The position numbers and the translations under genes were made by a program. DNA of 64,000 nt. It comes from Filimonas lacunae. GTDB taxonomy: Bacteria; Bacteroidota; Bacteroidia; Chitinophagales; Chitinophagaceae. The stretch is from positions 1,798,001 to 1,862,000 of the forward strand of contig NZ_AP017422.1 of NCBI RefSeq assembly GCF_002355595.1, read 5' to 3'. Positions 1-9,035 of this stretch are shown one piece after another. Within the stretch, counting starts at the first letter, position 1. The number at the start of each line of letters is the position of its first letter. The notes under the pieces were generated by a model, which was not told where the DNA came from, did not search any database, and worked only from the letters and a program-made list of their open reading frames with translations.

Positions 1-2
1 TT

Positions 3-773
3 ACCGCCAACTGGGCATTGAACCGCAATAAAGTGTTGAAATTAACAGATGCCGTAGGTGGTAGTATGGTGTTGAATGAAGGTGCACGTGGTACGCTGGA
101 AGCGCATGAGGGTCGTCCTTTAGGCGATTTGTATGGTATTGGTGTACAGCGTAGTCCTGATGGCCAGGTGATTTTTGAAGATGGTTTAGCGAAGCAAACT
201 ACCGATACCAAATTGCTGGGTAATACAGCGCCTGACTGGCGTGGTGGTTTAGCCAACATGTTCACCTATAAAAATATTTCATTAAACGTACTGTTCGATT
301 GCCGTGTAGGAGGTGTGATGTATTCACTGAGCCATGCAGTAGCTATGGAGCAGGGTAAGTTGAAAGAATCATTGCCGGGCCGCGATGCACCTATTGTGGG
401 CAAAGGCGTGATGCTGGTAGATGGTAAATATGTAACCAACACAGTGGCAGCAGCCGATGTGTCTAAATACTACGATGCCTTGTATAACAGGGATGTGGTA
501 GAAAACAATCTCTACAGCGCCGGGTTTGTAAAACTACGCGAAGCTACCCTGCAGTATACCTTACCTAAAAAATGGTTTGCAGGTAAAGGCCTGAAGTTTA
601 TACAGGGCGGTTCTATTGGAGTATATGGCAGAGATCTGTTTGTATGGACCAAATTCCCTTTATATGATCCTGAAACAGCTACGTTGGATAACAACACTAT
701 TATACCAGGTTTTGAAACAGGGCAGTTCCCTTCTACCAGAACTATGGGCATGAATGTGAAACTTAACTTCTAA
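3..773 (+). CDS. SusC/RagA-type TonB-dependent outer membrane transporter, C-terminal fragment
   Basis: The reading frame is already open at the left window edge, so only the last 256 residues are present. The first visible residues (TANWALNRNKVL) match the late beta-barrel strands of SusC-like receptors, and the fragment ends in the usual aromatic strand (GMNVKLNF), which fits an outer-membrane beta-barrel terminus. SusC proteins import oligosaccharides or peptides across the outer membrane with a SusD lipoprotein lid, driven by TonB. A SusD-like gene follows 15 bp downstream, so the two form one operon. The substrate cannot be read from this fragment. A TTG at 18 is in frame but is internal. 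Confidence 0.93.
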   Translation, partial: TANWALNRNKVLKLTDAVGGSMVLNEGARGTLEAHEGRPLGDLYGIGVQRSPDGQVIFEDGLAKQTTDTKLLGNTAPDWRGGLANMFTYKNISLNVLFDCRVGGVMYSLSHAVAMEQGKLKESLPGRDAPIVGKGVMLVDGKYVTNTVAAADVSKYYDALYNRDVVENNLYSAGFVKLREATLQYTLPKKWFAGKGLKFIQGGSIGVYGRDLFVWTKFPLYDPETATLDNNTIIPGFETGQFPSTRTMGMNVKLNF

Positions 774-788
774 AAAGCATTTACGGCA

Positions 789-2222
789 ATGAAAAAATAT
801 ATCCTTTTATTACTGGTTCCCGTAGCGCTTTCTTTGGGCGCGTGCACCAAAAACTTTGACACCGTTTATTCCGATCCGGAAGCACTGAAAAATACAGCGG
901 CGGGTTATTTCTTAAACGAAATATTGTATGATGGCGCTAATGCGGGTATGCGCCAGGCATTGTTTACCAACAATGAGCTTACGCAGGTTACGGTATACTC
1001 CTCCGATACCCGCGAAACACAGCGTTATTTAATCCGTACTACGGAGTACGATTATAGCTGGGAAAATTACTACGCTATTTTAAAAAACGTAAAAGACATG
1101 CGCCTGGCTGCCCAGCGCGATAAATATGTAAACTGCGAAGCCATCTCTTTAGTGTTGTGGGCGTGGCTGTTTGAAAACCTGGTGGATACTTATGGGGATA
1201 TTCCTTATTACCAGGCTTTGAAAGGTTATCCGGAATACCAGCTGCGTAATAAATTTGACAGGCAGGATGAAATTTACCAGGACCTGGTAAACAAGCTGGA
1301 TACGGCGAATAACATGTTTAATACCGCCGCTAAAATGGAGATAGGAAGTGATTTTATGTACAATGCGCAGGACAGCACCACAGGAACTACCACCTGGAAA
1401 AAGCTGGGCAATTCACTGCGTTTGCGTTTGCTGATGCGTATTTCGGCTAAGTCGGCCGAAGCGCGTGCTCAAATTAATCTGATCCTTTCCAATCCTGGTA
1501 AATATCCTGTGTTTACTGCTGCTACTGAAAGCGCGGCAGTTCGTTACACCAACACGGGCACCTTCCTTAACCCATACTTTAACGCCCGTAATGTAGACTG
1601 GAATGGCAACAGGGCTATGGGTAAGTTTTTTATAGATACACTAAATGCCTGGAACGATACACGTTTAGCTAAATGGTGTGCGCCTACCAGCGGGCAGTAT
1701 GTTGGCATGCCCAGTGGCTTTACCCGTGCCGAAACAGATTCCATTACAGACATACCTACCTCTGTGTTATTGCTGGATTTAAAGAGTTCTTCTTTAACCG
1801 GACAAATTATGCAATATGCCGAAGTGGAGTTTATACGCGCCGAAGCAATATTAAGAGGGTACACCAGCGGTGATGCTAAAACCGCTTACGAAAACGGTAT
1901 TAAGGGGTCATTCTCTTACTGGGGTCTTTCTACGCCTTCCGATTATTTAAGCAGGGCAGGGGTAGCTTATAATGGCACTATTCCGCAAGTAATGCTGCAA
2001 AAATATTATGCACTGTTCTTTAACGATATGCAGCAATGGGCCGAAATAAGAAGAACCGGTTATCCTGTTTTACCACGGGGTAATGCAACTAAAGATAAAG
2101 AGTATCCACGCCGTATTCCTTATCCGCTGCTGGTGCAAAGCACTAATGCCGAAAACTACCAGCAGGCAGTTATCAATATGGGCGGCGATGCACTCACTAC
2201 TAAACTCTGGTGGCAGCCATAA
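789..2222 (+). CDS. SusD/RagB-family nutrient-binding lipoprotein
   Basis: 477 residues with a lipoprotein signal peptide: MKKYILLLLVPVALSLGAC, with the lipidated cysteine at 19. The body is rich in Asn, Tyr and helical TPR-like segments and resembles the SusD-like/RagB families that cap SusC barrels. C-terminal residues such as LQKYYALFFNDMQQWAEIRRTG (shortened here) are typical of the SusD-like_2 group, which often serves peptide or glycan uptake. It lies 15 bp behind the SusC gene and 30 bp ahead of a DUF5689-like lipoprotein gene, so all three are probably cotranscribed. The function is surface substrate capture; the ligand is unknown. Confidence 0.92.
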   Translation: MKKYILLLLVPVALSLGACTKNFDTVYSDPEALKNTAAGYFLNEILYDGANAGMRQALFTNNELTQVTVYSSDTRETQRYLIRTTEYDYSWENYYAILKNVKDMRLAAQRDKYVNCEAISLVLWAWLFENLVDTYGDIPYYQALKGYPEYQLRNKFDRQDEIYQDLVNKLDTANNMFNTAAKMEIGSDFMYNAQDSTTGTTTWKKLGNSLRLRLLMRISAKSAEARAQINLILSNPGKYPVFTAATESAAVRYTNTGTFLNPYFNARNVDWNGNRAMGKFFIDTLNAWNDTRLAKWCAPTSGQYVGMPSGFTRAETDSITDIPTSVLLLDLKSSSLTGQIMQYAEVEFIRAEAILRGYTSGDAKTAYENGIKGSFSYWGLSTPSDYLSRAGVAYNGTIPQVMLQKYYALFFNDMQQWAEIRRTGYPVLPRGNATKDKEYPRRIPYPLLVQSTNAENYQQAVINMGGDALTTKLWWQP

Positions 2223-2252
2223 TATCAATTCAACTTAACAAGCAAATCCTTT

Positions 2253-3581
2253 ATGAAAAAGTATTTTCTGCTATATACCTTCCTGCTGGCATTGTTTTCT
2301 ATACAGGCATGTAAAAAAGATTCGGATACACCGGTGAAAGTGGTGGCCGATCCCTCTAACCTGGGGGTGCCCGGCAGCACTATTTCCATTGATACCCTGC
2401 GTAAGGCGTATGGAGATACTGCAGTGGTGATGAAGCATTATAAAATTACGGGTACGGTTATTTCCAATCCCACCTCGGGTAACTTTGTACCAGGCTATGT
2501 GGTAATACAGGACGGGAAAAAAGGCATCACCCTGTCGTTAACGCAGAGCCAGGCTTTGCAATACGCTACCGGCGATTCTCTGTTGATCAGTATTACGGGG
2601 GATACGCTTACCAACCAGTTAGGAACCCTGGTATTAACCGGCATTCATCCGGATAGCATTCAAACCGTAGGCACCGGCAAAACGGTAAAGCCGGTGATTG
2701 TAACACTGGTACAGCTGTCGGCTGCTTTTGAAAGTTATGAAGCTACCCTGGTAAGGGTGGTGAACGCTTCTTTAAACCCGGTTCCCGGGCCTACTGATAA
2801 GTATGTGGGTGATAAGTTTCTTTCCGATGTTTCGGCTGTTTCTACCGTGATGTTGCATACAGAACCTGCTACCTCCTGGGCCAACGACAGTGTACCAGCT
2901 ATGGGTACGTTTATTGCTATCCCTTCCTTTTATAACAGCGATGGAGAGAATACCAATGTATGGGCCAGCAAACGTTTGCTGATAAGAACCCTGGAAGATG
3001 TAAAAGCAGTGAGTGTTATTGCCGGATGGCAGCTGACCACTCCTGCGGCTTTAGGCAACGAGTTATCTTTTACAGCTACTACGGTAAGTCCGTCACTGGT
3101 AGCGCCTGCCTTAACAAGGGGCAGTGGTTTAAATAGTTCTGCATTGGCCAGGGGTTTTTCGTCCAACGCCGCTTATATCATTAAAACCCGCGACGATGCC
3201 AATACCTATAATTCTTACCTGCAGTTTAGGGTAAAGGCCAGCACGGATGAAAATATTTCCCTGAATTCTATCACAGCCCGCATGCGTCGTAGTGCAGCTG
3301 GTGCCAATGTGTACCGCTGGACGTATAGCCTGGACAGCACTAATTTTACTGATATAGGCAGCAGTGATATTATGTTTACCAGCACGGTAGATGGGGTAGA
3401 CCAGGCGCCGGTTGATTTGTCAGAAACGCCAGGTTTGCAAAATGTTCCTCCGGGCACTACTATTACGTTGCGCCTGTATATATGGGGCTTTAGTAATGTA
3501 GGTTCCGGCACTTTTGCTATAGGCAGGTATGCTTCGGGTGTTAACACCAACAGCTTATCGCTTACCGGCATTATTCAATAA
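2253..3581 (+). CDS. DUF5689-like surface lipoprotein of the SusCD locus
   Basis: 442 residues. The signal peptide ends in a lipobox (SIQAC, Cys20), followed by an Asp/Lys-rich linker typical of exported Bacteroidota surface lipoproteins. Residues about 40-240 (IDTLRKAYGD, YKITGTVISN, GYVVIQDGKKG) resemble the DUF5689 OB-like domain frequently encoded just after SusCD pairs. Residues about 255-442 form a second beta-rich, probably carbohydrate-binding-like module. Position as the third gene after SusC/SusD suggests an accessory binding protein of the same transporter. The domain name comes from pattern memory; the role is inferred. Confidence 0.8.
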   Translation: MKKYFLLYTFLLALFSIQACKKDSDTPVKVVADPSNLGVPGSTISIDTLRKAYGDTAVVMKHYKITGTVISNPTSGNFVPGYVVIQDGKKGITLSLTQSQALQYATGDSLLISITGDTLTNQLGTLVLTGIHPDSIQTVGTGKTVKPVIVTLVQLSAAFESYEATLVRVVNASLNPVPGPTDKYVGDKFLSDVSAVSTVMLHTEPATSWANDSVPAMGTFIAIPSFYNSDGENTNVWASKRLLIRTLEDVKAVSVIAGWQLTTPAALGNELSFTATTVSPSLVAPALTRGSGLNSSALARGFSSNAAYIIKTRDDANTYNSYLQFRVKASTDENISLNSITARMRRSAAGANVYRWTYSLDSTNFTDIGSSDIMFTSTVDGVDQAPVDLSETPGLQNVPPGTTITLRLYIWGFSNVGSGTFAIGRYASGVNTNSLSLTGIIQ

Positions 3582-3603
3582 ATAGCTTTCCATCCCCCAA
3601 TTA

Positions 3604-3634
3604 AAAAGCAGGTGTTTATAGCACCTGCTTTTTT
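3604..3634. terminator. Bidirectional intrinsic terminator between convergent genes
   Basis: A 9-bp perfect stem (AAGCAGGTG / CACCTGCTT) with a 7-nt loop is flanked by an A-run on the left and a T-run on the right, so it can terminate on both strands. It sits between the rightward SusCD operon and the leftward sigma-factor gene. Confidence 0.85.
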
Positions 3635-3722
3635 AGTTAATAGTTGGTAGTTTATGGTAAGATAGTCGGTTTGGGGTAGAAGTCCTTTGTTGCGAATAGT
3701 GAGGTGAAAATGCTGAATGTAC

Positions 3723-4265
3723 TTAATAAGCTTTTTCCAGTGCGTTGCGTAAAAAGCGCAGGCCCATTTTAAGGTGGGTTTTTAATGAGTTTACGGAGAT
3801 GCCCATTTCGCCGGCAGCATCTTTATAGCTTCTTTCTTCCATGTACACCAGTTTAAAGGCTGCCTGGCGTTGTGGTGGCAGTTCTTTTAACGCGTTGTGC
3901 ATATGATCGGGTAAGCCGGCATCGCCGGTGCTGTCAACAACGCCCTCTACAGGCAGGTTTTCTGCGTAGTTGTTCTTTTGCCTTTCATATACCTTCCTTT
4001 TTTCCAGGAAGTTAAGGCACTTATTGCGCACAGCAGTGTGCAGGTAGGCTTTTACCGAAATGTCAATGTTCTTATACAGCTCTTTAGTCCAGATATCCTC
4101 AAAAAGCTGTTGTACAATATCCTCAGCGTCCTGTTCATCATCCAGTAATAAAAAAGCCGCTGTTTTCAATGTGCTATAATAACAGGTGAACACCTGCTCA
4201 AACGCCTGAACATTTCCCCTCTTAAAGTCCTCCAGCAAGTGCGTGTCATTTATAGCCTGCATCAT
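3723..4265 (-). CDS. ECF sigma-70 factor, Bacteroides-expansion type
   Basis: 180 residues. Region 2 is visible as LLDDEQDAEDIVQQLFEDIW, and region 4 helix-turn-helix near the C-terminus as LPPQRQAAFKLVYMEERSYKD and GISVNSLKTHLKMG. Such factors redirect RNA polymerase to SusCD-type operons and are held by a membrane FecR anti-sigma factor. Here the FecR gene is divergent, starting 180 bp away, instead of downstream on the same strand. The 147-bp spacer up to 4412 carries a long dyad. The gene is convergent with the SusCD operon. The likely regulon is that operon and/or the FecR run, which is inference from position. Confidence 0.93.
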   Translation of the reverse strand: MMQAINDTHLLEDFKRGNVQAFEQVFTCYYSTLKTAAFLLLDDEQDAEDIVQQLFEDIWTKELYKNIDISVKAYLHTAVRNKCLNFLEKRKVYERQKNNYAENLPVEGVVDSTGDAGLPDHMHNALKELPPQRQAAFKLVYMEERSYKDAAGEMGISVNSLKTHLKMGLRFLRNALEKAY

Positions 4266-4337
4266 GCAACCAATATTGGATTGTGTTTACGAAAAGCAAA
4301 TTTTCAAAATAATATCAAAGAACTAATGTTATGTAAT

Positions 4338-4366
4338 AGTTATCAGTTTGCGCCGCAAACATAACT
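4338..4366. promoter_or_regulatory. Long dyad in the sigma/FecR divergent spacer
   Basis: AGTTAT-CA-GTTTGCG-C-CGCAAAC-ATAACT: a perfect 7-1-7 inverted repeat extended by a second 6-bp arm pair, interrupted only by CA on the left side. It lies between the two divergent starts and could be an operator or a leader hairpin. No U-tract follows, so a terminator is unlikely. Confidence 0.55.
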
Positions 4367-4445
4367 GACACATATTTTGAAAAATATTTATCATCCGTTC
4401 ACCTGTTTTTAGATGTATACTTGTCTTATTAAAAAACGGAAGTGG

Positions 4446-5582
4446 ATGGAAGACAGTAAGGCGTATATCAGCAGGTTGCTAACTGAAAAATTAACCGGGA
4501 TTATTGATGCTGATGACGCAGCCATTATAGACAAGCTTATTGAAACGGAACCAGATGTTCGTGCGCAGTGGGAGCAGATGCAGGCAAAAATTTCAGCTGC
4601 CGTGGAAGCCAAACATTTTAACCTGGATAATGCTGCCGAAGCCTGGCTGCGATTACAGCCGGTAACCGTTCGCAAAAAGCGGTATTACCGCATTATAGCT
4701 ATGGCAGCAGCTGCCTGCCTGGCTGGATTGGCGGTGCTGGGATATGTATTTTCTCATCCTGCCGAAAAAACTTCCCGGAACGACTTTTTTGCCCGTGCCA
4801 AACAATGGCCCGACGATAGCATTGTAATGCAAACTGAACAGGGAGATATTGTTAACCTTACTACCGCTCAAAACCAGGAAGTGATGGTGGGAGAAGCCAG
4901 GTTATCGCTTACCGACAGCAGCATGCTGGTGCATAGCACCAAGGCTGACGTATCAGGATGGCAAACATTGCTGGTGCCGGATATGCTTACCTATAAAGTA
5001 ACGCTGGTAGACGGTTCGGTGATAAAACTGAATTCGGGCACCCGCATTCAATTTCCGTTGGAATTTGCCGTTGGCAAGCGCGAAGTATATATCGAAGGAG
5101 AAGCTTTTTTTGATATAGCCCATGATGCGCAATCTCCTTTTATTGTGCACACTGCAAAATCAGATATACAGGTGCTGGGTACCAGCTTTAACATAAACAC
5201 GTATGAGCCGGGGCAAGCCAGAACATCATTGGTAAGTGGTTCGGTACGTGCCACCAGCGCTAAAGGAAACACGGTGTTGCAACCAGGTCAGGAAGTGGTG
5301 TTTACTGATAGCAGCTTCACCACATATAGTTTTGATGTAGCAGCAACTTTGTCATGGTTGGAGGGCGCTTATTATTTTCATGAGGTGCCTTTGCAAAACT
5401 TATCGGGTATACTGTCGAGGTGGTTTAAAACACGCGTGCAGTTTGATAAGCCAGAATTGGAAAATAAAATGTTCAGCGGCGCGCTGTTAAAAAATCAGCC
5501 TTTACAGGTGTTCCTCGAAAACCTGGAGCTTAGTGATAATATTCATTCTACTTTAAAAGACGGCGTAGTTCACTTTCAATAA
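4446..5582 (+). CDS. FecR-family anti-sigma factor
   Basis: 378 residues from the ATG at 4446; an in-frame ATG at 4413 would add an unusual basic 11-residue leader, so 4446 is preferred because family members start close to the ISRLL-type helix. Residues about 1-75 are the cytoplasmic sigma-binding region, followed by one membrane segment (IIAMAAAACLAGLAVLGYVF, about 83-102). The periplasmic FecR domain follows (YKVTLVDGSVIKLNSGTRI, GEAFFDIAHD), then a C-terminal DUF4974-like STN-related domain. It transmits receptor occupancy to the ECF sigma factor encoded divergently. It is followed after 27 bp by a secreted EEP-fold gene. Confidence 0.93.
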   Translation: MEDSKAYISRLLTEKLTGIIDADDAAIIDKLIETEPDVRAQWEQMQAKISAAVEAKHFNLDNAAEAWLRLQPVTVRKKRYYRIIAMAAAACLAGLAVLGYVFSHPAEKTSRNDFFARAKQWPDDSIVMQTEQGDIVNLTTAQNQEVMVGEARLSLTDSSMLVHSTKADVSGWQTLLVPDMLTYKVTLVDGSVIKLNSGTRIQFPLEFAVGKREVYIEGEAFFDIAHDAQSPFIVHTAKSDIQVLGTSFNINTYEPGQARTSLVSGSVRATSAKGNTVLQPGQEVVFTDSSFTTYSFDVAATLSWLEGAYYFHEVPLQNLSGILSRWFKTRVQFDKPELENKMFSGALLKNQPLQVFLENLELSDNIHSTLKDGVVHFQ

Positions 5583-5609
5583 TCCACCCGCTATTTAATT
5601 CACTCAAAT

Positions 5610-6971
5610 ATGAAAAAGTTATTGGTAGCAGCAGCCTTATGGCTGGCTGTAGCAAATGGTTTTGCCCAAAACCTGCATATTGCTTCTTATAATCTCCGTT
5701 ATGATAATGCAGGCGATGCCAAAGAAAATCCCTGGACCAAACGTTACCCGCATATTGCTGCGCTGGTAACACAAGCCAACCTGGATGTGTTTGGTACGCA
5801 GGAAGGATTGTTTCACCAGTTGTCCGATCTGTTGCGCGTGCTGCCCGATTATGAGTACAGTGGTCTGGGGCGTAATGGCGGCAGGGAGGGAGAACATTCT
5901 GCCATCTGGTATAAGCGGGATAAATTCACCTTACTGCAATCGGGCAATTTCTGGTTATCAGCCACGCCCGAAGTGGTAAGCAAGGGCTGGGATGCCAAGC
6001 TGGAGCGTGTTTGCAGCTGGGCCGAGCTGGCTGATAAACAAACGGGTTTTACCTTTTACTTCTTTAACACACATTTTGACCATAAAGGGGCAGAGGCGCG
6101 TAAAAAAAGCATCGACCTGGTTTTTCTGCAAATAGCCAGGATAGCAGGGAATTCACCGGTGATTCTTTCCGGCGATTTAAACATGCATCCGAAAGATGTA
6201 GCTTATACCGGTTTTGCCCAGTATACCGGTTTTAAAAATGCGCATGACATTGCTGCCGACCTACAGGATGGGAACACAGGTACTTTTAATGGTTTTGATA
6301 CTGCACGCCATAGAACAGACCGCATTGATCACATTTTTGTTTCCGATGCCTTTGCTGTAGAAAGCTATCGTTTAGGAAAAGACAGGTACGACGGCAGTAA
6401 GTTTCCGTCTGATCATTTTCCGGTGCTGGTAAATCTGCAACTGAAAAAGGTAGATGAGAATGCGAAGCTGTATCCTTCTTTCCCGGAAGATTTTGACAGT
6501 GCACCTGAAAAACTAAAATACGACCGTGCCGGCATTACCATGAAAACAGGCGATTGGATATTGGACAACTGTGTAATACAAAACACGGCTAATGATGTAC
6601 CCAGCAGTGGTGCTTGTGCCGCCCGTTTTTTAGGTAATAACACCTCCTCAGCCTACCTGCAAATGGATTTTGATTTAGCAGAGGGAGCCTCCAAAGTTAC
6701 TATCGCGTATAGCTCTTATGCGGCCAAGGCCGATCCTGCCTGTGTTTGGGCGCTGGAATATTCCACCGACAAAGGCAAAAGCTGGCAGCAAACCGGTAAT
6801 GCTATTGTAGCAGAAAACAAGCGCAGCAAGGAAGTGGCCATGTTTCCCGTAAGCATACAGGGGCCGGTAAGATTTCGCATTAACAAACTGGGCCTGGGAT
6901 CGGACAAGGTGGATGCCAACATTAAGAACGGCCGTTTAAGTGTAGATGATTTTGCCGTGTTTAAATATTAA
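5610..6971 (+). CDS. Secreted endonuclease/exonuclease/phosphatase-family protein with C-terminal beta domain
   Basis: 453 residues with a signal peptide cleaved after FAQ (about 20). The EEP/DNase I-like fold is clear from ordered motifs: ASYNLRYDN, FGTQEGLFHQ, EHSAIWYKRD, NTHFDHKG, LSGDLNMHP and RIDHIFVSD, SDHFPV, which contain the metal-binding Asn/Glu, catalytic His and Asp-Asn pair. EEP enzymes hydrolyse phosphodiesters or phosphomonoesters (nucleic acid, inositol phosphates or sphingomyelin). About 165 further residues (from about 290) look like a beta-sandwich module and are an addition to the minimal fold. It is the second gene of the FecR run. The substrate is not determinable from sequence. 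Confidence 0.88.
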   Translation: MKKLLVAAALWLAVANGFAQNLHIASYNLRYDNAGDAKENPWTKRYPHIAALVTQANLDVFGTQEGLFHQLSDLLRVLPDYEYSGLGRNGGREGEHSAIWYKRDKFTLLQSGNFWLSATPEVVSKGWDAKLERVCSWAELADKQTGFTFYFFNTHFDHKGAEARKKSIDLVFLQIARIAGNSPVILSGDLNMHPKDVAYTGFAQYTGFKNAHDIAADLQDGNTGTFNGFDTARHRTDRIDHIFVSDAFAVESYRLGKDRYDGSKFPSDHFPVLVNLQLKKVDENAKLYPSFPEDFDSAPEKLKYDRAGITMKTGDWILDNCVIQNTANDVPSSGACAARFLGNNTSSAYLQMDFDLAEGASKVTIAYSSYAAKADPACVWALEYSTDKGKSWQQTGNAIVAENKRSKEVAMFPVSIQGPVRFRINKLGLGSDKVDANIKNGRLSVDDFAVFKY

Positions 6972-7011
6972 TAGTAAACAGCATCGATGATAATTCAATA
7001 AACCATAGAGT

Positions 7012-7686
7012 ATGAAAATTATAAACAGTATCATTATTCTGCTGTTGGCCATTGCGAATGGTCATGCACAAAATATCAACTGGGACAGTACTTACAGGCC
7101 ACCCAGTTACGATCTTCGCCTGGCACAGTTCAGAATGTTTCCCAACTCTAAAAATGATATTATCTTTTTAGGCAACAGTATCACCGCGGGTGTAGAGTGG
7201 CAGGAACTGCTGGGAAACCCTAATGTACGCAACAGGGGCATTTCGGGAGATATTACGTTTGGAGTATTAAACAGGCTGGATGAGGTAACAGAAGGGCAGC
7301 CTGCTAAAGTGTTTATATTGATTGGGATTAACGATGTGGCCAGGGGCATACCTGATTCTGTAACCTCAGCCAATCATAAAAGAATGGTGCAGTATATTAA
7401 GGCACATTCTCCCGCTACTAAAATATACCTGCAAACATTACTGCCCGTGAACAAAGATTTTGCAAAACACGCGGCGCATTACAATAAGGATGAAAAGATA
7501 TTGCGCATCAACGAAAACCTGCGCAAACTGGCTAAAGAAGAGCAAGTAGAGTTGATTGATCTGTATCCGAAATTTTTAAACAACAGCGATAAGCTGGTAG
7601 ATAAATATACTTATGACGGACTGCATTTAACTGCCGAAGGCTACAAGCGTTGGGCAGCGGTGTTGAAGGAGTATAACGCTTTATAA
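7012..7686 (+). CDS. Secreted SGNH/GDSL-type hydrolase
   Basis: 224 residues with a signal peptide (cleavage after HAQ, about 20). Block I is IFLGNSITAG with Ser56 as predicted nucleophile; block II Gly is in NRGISGDITFG; block III is IGINDVARG with the oxyanion Asn; and block V is DGLHLTAEG with Asp202/His205. This is the platelet-activating-factor-acetylhydrolase-like branch, often acting as carbohydrate or lipid acyl esterase. It lies 40 bp after the EEP gene and is closed by a strong terminator, so it is probably the last gene of the FecR-EEP-SGNH unit. Confidence 0.9.
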   Translation: MKIINSIIILLLAIANGHAQNINWDSTYRPPSYDLRLAQFRMFPNSKNDIIFLGNSITAGVEWQELLGNPNVRNRGISGDITFGVLNRLDEVTEGQPAKVFILIGINDVARGIPDSVTSANHKRMVQYIKAHSPATKIYLQTLLPVNKDFAKHAAHYNKDEKILRINENLRKLAKEEQVELIDLYPKFLNNSDKLVDKYTYDGLHLTAEGYKRWAAVLKEYNAL

Positions 7687-7703
7687 ATACCGGGGATTTT
7701 ATT

Positions 7704-7745
7704 GCACAAAGGCGCTGGAAACAGCGCCTTTGTGCTTTTTTATTT
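7704..7745 (+). terminator. Strong intrinsic terminator
   Basis: A perfect 14-bp stem (GCACAAAGGCGCTG / CAGCGCCTTTGTGC) with a GAAA tetraloop is followed by a T-rich tail. It ends the FecR-EEP-SGNH unit. Confidence 0.95.
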
Positions 7746-7926
7746 TGCGGAGTGCAGGCAGTCATGCATTTGTTGCCAGAAGAGAATATATAGAGGGCTG
7801 CATTTTAAAAAGTATCTTTCCCTGTACCAGGTGAAATTGTTTGAAAATGAATGATTTACAGACGAGCATGGGCTTTATGGAAACGGCTTGTTTTTTGCAG
7901 ACTTAGCTAAACCTGTCAGCGCTATT

Positions 7927-8421
7927 ATGGGAAGAACACTTCACTTTTTTGAGTATACAGAAATGCTGGCAAAAGATTATGCCGGCTTACAGCCCCAGCG
8001 ATTAATGGCGTTGTCTTACGCTATTATAGAAAACTTGTATACTCCAATGGCCGAAGTGGTGCACACGCATAAAATATATAAGATTTTTGGGGAGGAGGTA
8101 GATGGCATAATGGTTTTACTGAATGCAGCTGCGGCAGATCTTTATAATAGACCCTATGGCCAGGTAGATCATTATCAGCTTACCATAGACCAGATGCACA
8201 CCAGGGTTTCCCGGAAAATTAAAAACACCGATGATTACAGGCAACGGCTTGCACAGCTGGCGGGCGCCCTGCTTACCGGTATTTATTATTTGAAAACAGA
8301 AGATCCGATATACGTACTCAGTCTGCTAAAAAGCGGTGCTGCTTTAAGTGAAACCATGCAGCAGGAATATGCTTATGAGTTACAGTTACTGGCCAAACTT
8401 CAACAGGTACTGAAATATTAA
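7927..8421 (+). CDS. Hypothetical alpha-helical protein
   Basis: 164 residues from the ATG at 7927. A TTG at 7888 would add 13 residues, but the ATG gives the more natural start (MGRTLHFFEY). The protein looks cytoplasmic, helical and soluble, with no signal peptide or membrane segment. It contains a conserved-looking EEVDGIMVLLNAAAADLYN stretch and a C-terminal LLAKLQQVLKY helix. It precedes two more small genes by 16 and 34 bp, so the three are likely cotranscribed. I do not recognise the family. Confidence 0.7.
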   Translation: MGRTLHFFEYTEMLAKDYAGLQPQRLMALSYAIIENLYTPMAEVVHTHKIYKIFGEEVDGIMVLLNAAAADLYNRPYGQVDHYQLTIDQMHTRVSRKIKNTDDYRQRLAQLAGALLTGIYYLKTEDPIYVLSLLKSGAALSETMQQEYAYELQLLAKLQQVLKY

Positions 8422-8437
8422 CGCTTTATCTATTACT

Positions 8438-9001
8438 ATGAAAAAACAAATTACCGAAGAACAGCTGGATGCTATGATCAGTGAAAGAGTAGTGGCTTTT
8501 GCTGAAAAGGGTAACCCTCGCCTGTGGCACCAGATGGCTATGGAATGGAACTGGGATAGTGATAGTCCTTTCCTGCACTGGCTTATTGATAACCCTGCTA
8601 CAGACAAAGGAACCGTGTTAATGATATACTGGCGGTTTGGGCCACGTTACTGGTGTCAGTATACAAACAAAGAAGATGCTTTGGGCCACACTTCGCTGGT
8701 AAAGGGATATGAAACGGTAAACTATATAGAAGCGAAGTATCTGAGCGGTTTTTATCCCAATGCCTGCTTTGCTTTCGATCCGAATGTAGAAGATGAAAGC
8801 GGGACCATATGGGCGAAGGAATACCTGGATATACCGGCCGTGCGCGAACTGCCTGCCGAAATGTACCGAAAAATAGAAGGGGAGCAGGTAGAAGAACCGA
8901 TGGGTTTTGAAGAAGGTATGCCCCCCGAATTAACTGCCCAGTTGGACGAATTGTTGGAGTTGTATGATACTGACGGAGATGACGAAGAAGCGGATGATTA
9001 A
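8438..9001 (+). CDS. DUF4274-like hypothetical protein
   Basis: 187 residues, acidic, soluble. Residues about 45-75 (LHWLIDNPATDKGTVLMIYW) match the short DUF4274 pattern of a helical pair with a conserved LxxNPxxDxGTxLxIYW core. The C-terminus is very acidic (ELYDTDGDDEEADD). DUF4274 proteins are often found near polymorphic-toxin immunity genes or stand alone; no toxin is adjacent here. It is probably in one operon with the flanking small genes. The family assignment is from memory of the motif. Confidence 0.65.
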   Translation: MKKQITEEQLDAMISERVVAFAEKGNPRLWHQMAMEWNWDSDSPFLHWLIDNPATDKGTVLMIYWRFGPRYWCQYTNKEDALGHTSLVKGYETVNYIEAKYLSGFYPNACFAFDPNVEDESGTIWAKEYLDIPAVRELPAEMYRKIEGEQVEEPMGFEEGMPPELTAQLDELLELYDTDGDDEEADD

Positions 9002-9035
9002 AAAATATTCGTTAGTTTACGGTTACGTTAAATGA

